Made by a program: the position numbers and the translations under genes. This document shows, in pieces, positions 37,128 through 46,445 of a DNA stretch of 64,000 nucleotides. Source of the DNA: Emiliania huxleyi CCMP1516 (taxonomy: Eukaryota; Haptophyta; Isochrysidales; Noelaerhabdaceae). The notes under the pieces are model-generated. The model searched no databases. It saw only the letters and a list, made by a program, of their open reading frames with translations, and was not told where the DNA came from. The DNA lies in NCBI RefSeq assembly GCF_000372725.1, contig NW_005199601.1, positions 551,450-615,449 of the forward strand, given 5' to 3'. Each line of letters opens with the position of its first letter. Within the stretch, counting starts at the first letter, position 1.

Positions 37128-37797
37128 TTATGGATGGGTGAGAGAACGATGCGCGACACGAGGAGGCACGCGGACCGACTCGTGGGACATAAAAGAGAGC
37201 GAGTACTTGGGCGAGTAGGCCGTGCGGTCAACGCTGCCGCGCGCGACCTTGCGCGCGAGGCGGCGCAGCTTGAGAACGGCGGTGGGCGAGAAGCCGCCGC
37301 CGAACGTCTTCGTGGAGCAGCAGGTTGAAGTTGTTGCGCTTGACAAAGATCGCGTCGTGGTAGAAACCGCGATGCGCCTTGACGTAGCCGTGGCCGGTCT
37401 TGTGGGAGACCTGGGAGAAGGGTTGGTCGGGCTGCCCGCGCGCCTTGCAGCCCATGTTCAGGCGGCGGGCCTTCTCCTCGGTGTTGCCGAAGGCGTAGGA
37501 GTGGCCAACGGAGGGGGTGTGCCGCCACTCGAGGCGTTGCCAACGCCCGTCGAGGAGGTCTTGAGGAGGGGCGTCCAGAGGTTGATTTCATTCACTTCAT
37601 CGCATCCTCCCGGCCCAGCGTGGGGTTCTGCGAGGTCGACCTTGTACCCCTCGTTGTACTGCCGGGTGAGCTCTGGTTTCTCCTTGTCACCGTGCACGAC
37701 CGGCGCGTTGGCCGGGGCGCGCATCGCGTCCGCCCAGGCGGCGAGGACGCTGCCGTCGTGGGGCCGCCGGTGGTGGGCCTTGTTGTAAAGGAGAGAG

Positions 37798-37832
<35 letters not shown>

Positions 37833-37943
37833 CTTGTTGTAAAGGTAGTCGCCGAAGAAATCGACTGGTTTTGTTGTTGATTGAGTGAGCCCGCTGAGGC
37901 GTATGACGGCAGATACTGCTCTTGCGCGGTTGTGATTGATCAC
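37128..37943 (-). pseudogene. unrecognised protein gene, frame-broken
   Basis: From the ATG at 37943 the frame gives STTKPVDFFGDYLYNK. An intron at 37779..37832 (GC-AG, a pure GA repeat) then leads to AHHRRPHDGSVLAAWADAMR and NEGYKVDLAEPHAGP. Another frame carries RWQRLEWRHTPSVGHSYAFG, NTEEKARRLNMGCKARG, GYVKAHRGFYHDAIFVKRNN and FNLLLHE, and the last exon frame gives GGGFSPTAVLKLRRLARKVA to the stop at 37128. The change at FNLLLHE is by a single base with no intron signal, so this is a decayed copy or a sequence error. No family recognised; the basic C-terminus and His-rich centre are notable. Confidence 0.45.
37779..37832 (-). other. 54-nt microsatellite intron bounded by a 14-bp duplication
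   Basis: CTTTACAACAAGGC occurs at both edges (minus strand). Splicing AACAAG|GC to AACAAG|GC leaves one copy, YLYNK-AHHRR. The body is essentially (GA)n. Confidence 0.65.
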
Positions 37944-38043
37944 TCACCCGAAGCTACCAGCCGAATGATTTGACAGCTTCGGTTATCTTCAGCAGCACAG
38001 GAAAAGAAAAAATCGGTGCGTGAGACACCTCGACAGACCGGAA

Positions 38044-41000
38044 ATGATGGTCTTCTTCGCCGCCTTTGGTCTCTCGGCCACCGCAGAGCTCTCGCCCGCG
38101 CTGCCGTCGCCGTCGCTGCCGCCGTTTGCACCCTACCCATCTGCCGCCGCCGTCGCTGCCGCCATCTGTAAGGAGGGCTTCTACATGAGCAACTCGAGCG
38201 CCGACCCTTACGACATCTTTAGGAACCCGACCACGTACTGTAAGGATTGCCCGCGCAACGCCATCTGCAGCGCCGGCACCACTCTCGAATCTATCCTCCT
38301 CCCAGCCGGCTACTGGCGTGCCAGTCCCTCCAGCACCGTGCTGTATGAGTGCGGCCGCTTCGGGGGCGGTGACGAGGCACGCAAGACGCGCTGCGCCGGC
38401 GGCCCCGAGGCGGGAGGCAACGGCGACGGCTACTGCGCCACTAATTTCACCGGCCCCGAGTGCCAGCTCTGCGATGCTTCCAACCACTACCTCGTCGGCG
38501 GCGACACCTGCGAGGAGTGTCCCTCAGACGCGGTGATCGTGGGCAACATCGTCGCCCTCTTCGTCGGCCTCTTTGTCTCGTGCGCCATCGCGGCGTGGGT
38601 CTACTCAACGACAAGCTTGCGACGCAAGCCATGCATCGGCCCTCTTCTCCGCTTCGCCGACCGCGCTGTCGCCGTATTCGCCACGTTCGGCCTCACGCCC
38701 AAGCTCAAGATCCTGCTGGGGTTCTACCAGGTGGCGCTGGTTCTCGACGGCACCTACTCAGCGCAGCTCCCGGAGGAGTTCATGACACCCACCGACAGGC
38801 TGAACGACTGGATTTCGCTCAACTGGGCCAAGGCCCTTCTTGCTATGCAGTGTGGACCGTCCGAGCTCCTCGCCGTCACGCTCTTGCCTGTGGGCCTCAT
38901 CGCTCTCCTTTTGCTCTCGGGCGTCGCGCTGCGGGCTTATCGCTGGCACGTCGCGCCTCTTCCACACCAGAGGCTCTGGCCAAGAGAGGTGGGCCTCGGC
39001 CTCCTCGAATTCTTGCCAGCCAGCCTTGTGCTTGTGTTCCTATGTGTGCCGGGGGTCAACGCCTACATCTTCGGCGCGTGGTCCTGCCAGGCGACGCTGT
39101 TTGCCTTAGCCACAAACGCCAAAATCAGATGTCTCCTCACACAGCCCCGCGTTCCCACACAGGCGTATGATGACCCGGACCGCATGGTGAGTTACCTGCG
39201 CCGTGACGCGAGCATCGAGTGCTTTACCGATAAGCACCAGTCCATCATTGACCGCGCTATCATTTTTGCCGGGGTGTGGGTGGGTGGCTCGCTGATCCTC
39301 TACAGTTCGCTCCTCGCTGCTTGCTACACGCCGTTGCGGGCCAAGGTTTCCTCCCCGCTGACGCGGGCCACGGCGTTCCTCCACCAGGAGTACACCACGA
39401 CTTTCTTCTGGTGGGAGGCGCTAGAGCTGGCGCGCAAGCTGATTCTCAACGGCATCGTGCTGCTAATCCGAGAGGAACGCGCCTTTCTTCGGCTCGTGGT
39501 GGCTGTTCTGCTCTCTTCCTGCTACCTGACGGCGCTGGCGGCCACGCAGCCGTATCGAAAGTTTGAGGACTACGCGCTTGCCGTGGTAAGCCAATCGTTC
39601 ACGCTCCTAGTGCACACCCACTCGCTCTATTCCCCCCCCCCCCTCCTGCAGGCAACTAATCTTGTGCTCCTCGTCAACTTCGTCTTGGCTGGTTGGTGCT
39701 CCATCTTCCTCAACATCGAGGAGCGCTCCGGCAAGGAGGAGGCCATCACCATCTTTGGCTTCAACAGTGCCGATTGGATTGCGGTCACCATGCTCAGTCT
39801 CACCTTCGGCATGACCGTTCTCTTCGTCGTGCTCGCAGCAGTTATCGGCGCCATCGCCGCCCAACGCCGGCGCGAGCGCGACCGGGTGCTGGAGGAGACA
39901 AATCGCGCGCTGGCAGACGCCGCGCTGGAGATGCAAGGCGTCCAGTGCACCTTCCTCTTTCTTGACGCGGACGTGCTCCGCTCCGGGCGGTTCGACGAGG
40001 CTGGCTACAAGACGACGCTACCGCGGCTGCAGGAGATACAGGCAGCGCACCCGGAGTGGATCCAGCGGCGAGTGCTCATGCGGCACCTCGCCTACGGGCG
40101 TCACGCGTACCGCGGCGAGATCCTCGCCGTGAGCCACCGCTGGGAGCAGCCCGAAGCGCCCGATGCGAGCGGCGCCCAGCTGCGGGCGATCCGCGAGTAC
40201 CTTCAGAGCCCGGCCGGCGTCGAGGTGAGCTTCGCCTGGTATGCCTTGAGCACTGCCGTGAATAGATGCTGTTCACGCACGCCGCACTGTGAACAGGTGG
40301 GCTTCGTCTGGTACGACTACTGGTGCATGCCGCAGGGCGAGCGGACGCCCACGGAGAAGGTCGACTTCAAGCGCATGCTGCAGAATGTTCTTGTGTCTCT
40401 CCTGGCTAGGCGCGAGATGAAGCCCCTTTCCCTTATTGGGCGTGGACTGCCCCGCACATAGGTCAACCTGCTCTACCTCGGCTGCTCCGTCCTCATCCTG
40501 CAGGAGCTCTCCTACCTCTCACGCTTCTGGCGCGCACGCCACACGGCCACGCCTCGCGCTCTCCTCCTCTCTAGACCGCTTCTCGCCCTCCTCCCCGCGC
40601 TCCAGGACGCAGTTTGAGGCGTGGTGCAGCATGCAGGCGGCCACCCCCACCCCCACCCCTCCCCCACCACCACACACACACACCGCACGGGGCCTTCAAC
40701 GCCTTCGGACGTGGAGTCGCGAGGGTTACCTGGCCTTACATGGAGCTCCACTTACGCGGTACACCTGCAGGCGGCCGCCGGAGGCGGCCTTGGGCCGGCG
40801 CCCGCCGCAGAGCGGCGCTGCACCGTCGTCCCCATCCACCAGGCCACGGAGGGGATGGCATCCGAGCTCATCATGATGTGAACGCCGCTCTGAAGGGGTG
40901 ATGTGCGCTTTCAGGCCGCTCGTCTGTCACCTCCGCATAACCTACCGCGTAGGTGGGCGAGCCGCAGCGTGGACGAGGCGATCGAGACGCTGGCAAGCCC

Positions 41001-41181
41001 GGACGTGACCGTCACCAACCAGTCCGACAAGGAGCTGCAGCTGTACAAGCTGCGAGAGCTCGACTCGCTGGTACAGGAAGCCGTGGCGCAGTGCGAGAGC
41101 GAGGCAGCCGACCCCGCGTTGGTCGAGATTGCACCAGCGCCGGACCGCGGCTCCAATAGCATCTTTGAGCGGGCCGAGTGA
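38044..41181 (+). CDS. multi-pass membrane protein with extracellular Cys-rich domain and cytosolic HET-like domain
   Basis: Exons 38044..39609, 39652..40224, 40297..40386, 40462..40529, 40606..40636, 40771..40877 and 40953..41181 give 887 residues with consistent phase. After the N-terminal signal region come Cys motifs of ephrin-receptor/TRP-like ectodomains (YCKDCPRNAICSAGT, NFTGPECQLCD, CEECPS), then about eight hydrophobic segments (AVIVGNIVALFVGLFVSCAI, ELLAVTLLPVGLIALLLLSG, SADWIAVTMLSLTFGMTVLF). The tail has EILAVSHRWEQPEAPDASG, VGFVWYDYWCMPQGERTPTE, VNLLYLGCSVLILQELSYLS, RFWTQFEAWCSMQ and SPDVTVTNQSDKELQL, a heterokaryon-incompatibility-like module seen in algal and dinoflagellate proteins. 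Donors are GT at five introns and GC at two. Intron 40225..40296 has a 19-bp imperfect edge duplication and is frame-neutral. Its role is unknown; a sensor or channel is a guess. Confidence 0.8.
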
Positions 41182-41556
41182 GTCGCGTTGTGTGTCAATC
41201 AACGTTGTGTGTTCCAGAGGCGGCCGCACGTCTACGGCCACTTCTTCTCAACAAACAAAACTCTCCCTCTCTTCTTCTCTCTCTCTTCTTCTCCGCTTCT
41301 TGCTTGACAATGACATCATGAATGAAAGAACAGTTTAGGAGCAAACGATTGACGCGCCCCGCGTCATCGACCGAGTCCCCCATCTCTTCCACCGGCCGCC
41401 TCGGGACAGGCGGAAGAAAGGAAATAACCACGGGCCCAACGCGCCCGTCACGTACCGGGGAAGAAAGCCGACGACGTGTCAAGGCCAAGGAAGGCGAAAC
41501 TTGCTGTACGCACGTCCACATCGACCGAGCAACCCGCTCCCCTCTCATCGCTCGTG

Positions 41557-42306
41557 ATGTACCTCCCCGACCCCATTGACCTGATCAATCCCTCGCGCGA
41601 CTGCTGGTGGCGCCCCATTCCCGGCATTGACGCTGCCGCCTGGGTGGACTGGGTTGCCTCCGCCGGCGTCGAGTGCAGCGGGCCGATGCCTCGCGCTGGC
41701 CTTCCCGGCTCTGTCGGAGACGGCTCGGCGGCCGGCAGCAGCGACGACGGGCCCGGAGATGGACGCACGGGCTCGCTCTGGATGTACGTCTCCCTCGCCG
41801 CTGTCGCGCTCGCAGTGCTCAGCTGCGTTGCCCGGCGGCTCATGGTGGGAAAGGGTGCGCCGGCGGTGAGCCGCGACTTTGTGGTGTTGGAGGAGGCGGG
41901 CAGCCGGGCCGGTGGTCTTCCGACGACGCCGGCGCCCTCGCTCTACACCCGCCTGATGACGCGACTGCCGTCGAGCATCCGCACCGCCGAGCAGCGGAAC
42001 AGCGAAGGTGACATCGAGGCGCCCGCCGTCCCTTCCAAGGCCGCGGCGCCCGCGCTTCAGTCCAACAGCCCGGCCGGCATCCTGAGCATCGAGGATCGCA
42101 TCAACGCCCTCGAGACCACGACGGGCGTCGACCTGGATGGCGACGGCGATGTCGGCTTGCCGGGCCACAACAACCTGCCGCACACGCCCCGGGACCGTGA
42201 ATCGACGAGGCGCTCATCGCGCCACTCGCGCCCGCGCTCCGAGCGCCGCTCGTCCAGATCGTGGATCAAGAAGGGCTCCTCAAAGCCGAGCATCGAGCGC
42301 GTTTGA
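41557..42306 (+). CDS. single-pass membrane protein, unrecognised
   Basis: ATG chosen at 41557 (MYLPDPIDLINPSRDCWWRP). One membrane segment, LWMYVSLAAVALAVLSCVAR, lies near residue 80. The cytosolic side is Ser/Pro-rich, with GVDLDGDGDVGLPGHN, which resembles a single Ca-binding DxDxDG loop, and ends in a Ser/Arg-rich basic tail (SSRHSRPRSERRSSRSW). 249 residues. It follows the HET-like gene on the same strand by 375 bases; a missed upstream exon is possible. Confidence 0.5.
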   Translation: MYLPDPIDLINPSRDCWWRPIPGIDAAAWVDWVASAGVECSGPMPRAGLPGSVGDGSAAGSSDDGPGDGRTGSLWMYVSLAAVALAVLSCVARRLMVGKGAPAVSRDFVVLEEAGSRAGGLPTTPAPSLYTRLMTRLPSSIRTAEQRNSEGDIEAPAVPSKAAAPALQSNSPAGILSIEDRINALETTTGVDLDGDGDVGLPGHNNLPHTPRDRESTRRSSRHSRPRSERRSSRSWIKKGSSKPSIERV

Positions 42307-42652
42307 GACGTCACGACCCCTTCCTTGTTCCCTCTCCCACCCGGGTCTCTCAAAGCTTTGTAGGGATGGGCGGGTCTCGAAAACACGCACACGTCGTGTG
42401 TGTTATTATGGGTGCATTATAAAGCCGCGTGTTGCTATCGATTCGGGGGGGCTGCACCGCGCGATGGACACACGCGCTCAAACAATGCCTCGAGGCGATA
42501 CCCGGGGGCCGGGGGCCGCCGCTGGGCGGCGCCCGGGGCGCGATCATCTCTCGGATCCGGGCGGCGCGATGTCGTGGCTCCATATATGAGTGACACTATG
42601 GATTCCGAGTGACACTAAAGTATGGATAAGAGAGCCGGATCGCAGCTCGCGG

Positions 42653-43626
42653 ATGTCGCTCTACGCGTACGATCGCAAGCCGGACGCGCCTCCCGGCCAG
42701 AAGGACAAGCTCGCTGCGCGGCTCGGAAAGGGTTCTTTCGGCGTCACCTACCGGATGCGCAAGGTCGCTGGGATCGATGCGAGGCTGTACGCGGTCAAGA
42801 TGATCGAGTCGGAGGAGCTGGACGTACGGCGCCGGCTTGGAGAAAGAGGCGCGCCTACTCTCGATGATCGAGCACGAGAATACGCTGCGCTTCTACGACG
42901 CCTTTTGGCATGACACCGACGATGGCCGCCTCTTCGTCATCGTCACGGAGCTGCTCACCGGCGGCTCCCTCGCCGAGAAGATCGCCGCCGCGCCGCCGCC
43001 GCCCGAGGTTGCAGCGCTGATGCGGCAGGTCGCCTCGGGACTTGCGTACATGCACACGCTCAACCTGCAGCACCGCGACCTCAAGCCAGCCAACGTGATG
43101 CTCGACTCGACGGGCCGCGCAAAGATGATCGACTTTGGGCTCGCGTGCGTCTCTTCAGCCTCCCTCCCGTTGCTCGCGCACCAAGACCAAGGTGGGCACC
43201 GACGCCTACATGTCGCCCGAAAAGGCCATTGGCAAGCGGTACGGGCCGGCGGATGACGTTTGGGCGGTCGGGTGCATCCTCGCGGAGCTGCTGCTCGGCC
43301 GCACGATCGGCTACGTGGCGCTCGACGCGGCAAAGCGGCAGCGCGCGATCGCCGAGGGCAAGTCCGCGAGCGAGCAGCTCGGCTCGTGGGTCGAAGGCTG
43401 TCTGCAGGAGATCCCAGGGCGGCGCCCGGCGGCGGCCTTGCTGGAGCAGGGGCTGGCGTCGGGTGGCCCCGGTGCGCACGAGGCGGAAGAGCGCTCGCGG
43501 CGGGAGGCAGCGGCGGCTGCAGCAGCAGCAGATGAGGCGGAGGAGGAGCGGAGCCGAGCGGCGTCACGCCGCGCCAGCGCAGAAAAGTATTTTTCGGTAC
43601 AAACCCTCCGCCTACTCGGCTACTGA
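42653..43626 (+). pseudogene. Ser/Thr protein kinase, two frame breaks
   Basis: Starts at ATG 42653. It has the Gly-rich loop LAARLGKGSFGVTY and catalytic Lys LYAVKMIESEEL. Near 42.84 kb the frame shifts to LEKEARLLSMIEHENTLRFY, then LTGGSLAEKI, LQHRDLKPANVMLDSTGRAK and MIDFGLA. Near 43.17 kb it shifts again to TKVGTDAYMSPEKAIGKRYG, then ADDVWAVGCILAELLLG and a Glu/Ala/Arg-rich coiled tail to 43626. All catalytic residues (K, HRD, DFG, APE-equivalent SPE) are present. Neither shift has a plausible intron, so this is a pseudogene or carries two single-base errors. Confidence 0.65.
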
Positions 43627-43937
43627 TGCAGGCTGCATCCCTCCCTGGTAAATAAATAAATAAAAACGGACACCTCTCTACTGTGAGATGGGTAAAAAGG
43701 AACAGGTCCCCGCCCTTGCGATCTTCTTGTGCAGGGTGGTATGTTTTATTTCTTTATTTTAGGCTGCTGGTGCAGTCTGCAGCGCTCCCCCGCCCTGGAT
43801 GTGAGGTTAATGACCGCACTGCGCACTCCAAGTGCTCCCTCCGGGAATGCCCCCAAGGGTCCCGATTCCCCCCTTGCCCAAAGCTTTCGATGCCTGTGAT
43901 GAGGAACGGGCGTACACTGGCAACTTCCCCGCTGCCT
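43627..43937. other. intergenic, AT-richer gap
   Basis: Includes AATAAATAAATAAA at about 43649 and TTTATTTCTTTATTTT at about 43744, possible 3'-end signals for the flanking convergent genes. Confidence 0.35.
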
Positions 43938-45182
43938 TTAGAGCATGATGCCGGCTCGAGACATGGCGGGAATCGTCTTATTGGTGTCGACGGCGTTCGC
44001 GGCGAAGCTTGTGAGATGCGTCGCGGTGTCCGCATAGAGGTACCGAGAGTATACGGGGCCGCAGCCGCCATCGCTGCTGGGTGAGGTCGCCAGTGTGCAC
44101 CCGCGCGCGATGGCCTCCGCCGCCGTGCAGTCCTTTAGGCCTATGTAGGAGCGATTCCGGGGCAGGTTCAAGCAGGTGTGATTTCCGCCGATGTGCCGGT
44201 TCTCCATTTCCTCCGGCGGAGAGCAGGTTGGTGCCAGTCACGCCGGGGCAGGTGCCAACGTCTTGGCTGCCAACGAAGCCGTACGCGCCGGGCTGCGCTG
44301 CGGCGTCCTTGTGGCGGAAGAGGGCCCAGGTGAGGCGGAGGGGATAGGCAGAGAGGTGGCGAGGGGGCCAGTGAGGCGTCCTGCATGAAGCCAAAGTAGT
44401 CGATGATGGAGCAGCCAGCGAGCTGCTCGCACGCAGTGCCCAGCACACTGTTGTAATGCTCGACCTGCGCGTCGAACGAGCGAAGATGCGCCTCCCTCTC
44501 CTCCCGTGTGGCGTCGGTGCTCATGCTCGCCGTGATGGTCGCCCGTGTGGCGGCACCGCGGGTGAGACCGAAGGGGACGTTGTAGACAAAGGCCTGTGCT
44601 CCTCGAGACGTCACATGCGTCTCCACCGTCTCGATGAGCGAGCGAGTTAGTGAGACGGGTCAGTGACTGGCGCAACCATTTCGATGGAGCGGGCACCGTA
44701 GCCGTACTGGAGGTCGTTGATTCCTCCGTTGACCAGGACAATTTCGCCTGCCATGAACGGGCCGGAAAAGGCGATCTTGTCCGCAAACTGCTCGGGGATG
44801 CACGTCGTTGCGCGAGGCGAGGTGTAAGAGCAATTCACGAGCGCGCCAGCGCCAGCAAAGGCGTTGGCCTCGGCGCGGCTCGCATGAGCACGCAGGTGCG
44901 TCCCAGTCGAGGCGTTGATGTGGTAGAAGTTGAGGAGCCGCTCGCCGAGCAGCCGTCCGATGAGCGTTCCGAGCGTATCCGGGCCACAGGTGGGGTTGTC
45001 GTTGCCCTGGCACCGCCGCCGGGCAGGCTGGTCTGCATGGTCGGCTTGAAGCCGAAGGTACCCTCGTCAAGCTGGCTGTCGCCGAGGATCCAGAGACGGC
45101 CTCGGCCGCTGGGCGACGAGGCGAAGCCCTCCACTCCGCTCGACAGGAGCACGGCGAGCAGAGTACGCGCCCGCGTATGCAT
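43938..45182 (-). pseudogene. secreted SGNH/GDSL-type hydrolase, frame-broken
   Basis: ATG at 45182 with a signal peptide (MHTRARTLLAVLLSSGVEG). Block I is RLWILGDSQLDEGTFG (nucleophile Ser), block III is EIVLVNGGINDLQYG, and the C-terminal block is YLYADTATHLTSFAANAV (Asp and His). Between them are GPDTLGTLIGRLLGERLLNF, SRGAQAFVYNVPFGLTRG and CSIIDYFGFMQ-DAAAQPGAYGFVG. The last is joined across intron 44308..44380, which is GA-AG with GACGCC at both edges. Single-base frame changes occur near 45.01, 44.66 and 44.21 kb. If intact it would be a secreted carboxylester or sugar-ester hydrolase. Confidence 0.6.
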
Positions 45183-45469
45183 GTATGTCGATAGCGTGTA
45201 GGGAACACAAAGAGAAGGAGGACTGCGGGCGCCACGCCCGCGCCCCCAAGCCAGTTAGTCGATGTAGCCGGACGCCGCCTTTCATCAAGCGTGCCGCAGC
45301 AGCCGCAAGAAGGACGGGCAGCAATATCTCACCCCTCCGAAATCGCGCGTCTGCACATCACCCGCGCTGCGCCGAAAGCTAGAACAGCTGCCCGCTCTCT
45401 TGATGCGCCGCGCTGTGCCCTGTGCTGACGCTCCATTCAAAAAGACCCTTGGTTACTTCATTCCGGCGT

Positions 45470-45526
45470 ACCCGTGTTAGTGCCAGTTTGTGCGCGCAGT
45501 CCCGACCCAGGTTCGAGCCTGCGCCA
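45470..45526 (+). repeat. partial leader-repeat copy
   Basis: Contains GTACCCGTGTTAGTGCCAGT followed by GCAGTCCC, matching the unit at 52.48-52.53 kb upstream of ABCE1 but without the AAATTCTTTTTC core. It ends at the start codon of the next gene. Confidence 0.55.
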
Positions 45527-45772
45527 ATGCTGGCCTATCTCGCCCTGTTTGCAGCCTCGTGGTCGCCAACACCGATGCTGCACGACGTGCCACGCGCCGG
45601 CGTGCCTGCCTCGAGTTGCACGTGCTGCGAGTTCCAGAACCATGATGGGGCGAAGATAAGACAACCCTGCTACTATATTTCTTTGAATAATCCCTGCACG
45701 TGCGCCGATTCCGGTTGGGGCTGGTATTGCGTGGACCAACTGGTTCCGCATAACACGTGCCCCTACTACTAG
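45527..45772 (+). CDS. small secreted Cys-rich protein
   Basis: 81 residues from an ATG that begins a signal-peptide-like segment (MLAYLALFAASWSP). The mature part has eight Cys in a compact pattern, including SSCTCCEF, QPCYYISLNNPCTCADSG, WYCVD and NTCPYY. No family recognised; Cys-rich small secreted proteins can be toxins, inhibitors or signalling peptides, and nothing here decides. An in-frame upstream extension to 45422 lacks a signal peptide and is less likely. Confidence 0.5.
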   Translation: MLAYLALFAASWSPTPMLHDVPRAGVPASSCTCCEFQNHDGAKIRQPCYYISLNNPCTCADSGWGWYCVDQLVPHNTCPYY

Positions 45773-46445
45773 CACGATGGCAGGCCGGCGGGCGCTGGTG
45801 GCAGACGAAGAGAGGCGGAGGTGGTGAGGCCGCCGGGCACCTGGTTGCTCTCCTCCGCCAGCGGACTCGGGGCCCGGTGCTTCGACGCAGTACAGTGTAC
45901 TTCGTGGTAGTATGAACTCAGAACGGCCCCCCGAGAGCGCCTCTTCCGCGACGGGTTCCGGGGGGTCGGAGGGGTTGCGAGAGGGTGCCGGCTTTTTGTT
46001 TGAATCCCGGAGGGCGGAGGAGGACAGGGTCCCCACCTGCACGAGCAGGATTTTGGAAGGACGATCAGGGACACAGGGGATGCAAGTGTGCTCTCCAAAA
46101 GACAGAGGAGGTCAGAGCCCAAGGGAGGGAGCCCAGGCGCCAGGGACCTGCCCACGAGCCACGTGCCGCCACCACACACGGGAGGGTTTTGTTCCTAATT
46201 CACAATTTCGCTCTCGGGTTTTTCTTCCCCTTGTACGGCTATTCAAGGGCACAAACAACAGCAGAAACGAGACAAACAGGCGACAGGCCACACGCAACCG
46301 TTAAGGCTAGAGCAGTGGCCAGTGCATGCAGCAGTCTGCTCCGCCCGCCTCTCTCTAGCTAGCAAACTAACTCGCCGGCCGCAAGCAAGGCACGGACGAG
46401 AGCATGTGTCACCTTGGCTGCTCAGCCGAGGTAGGTACGCCCTTC
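45773..46445. other. intergenic, no gene seen
   Basis: Only overlapping Arg/Pro-rich frames on both strands. Confidence 0.5.
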
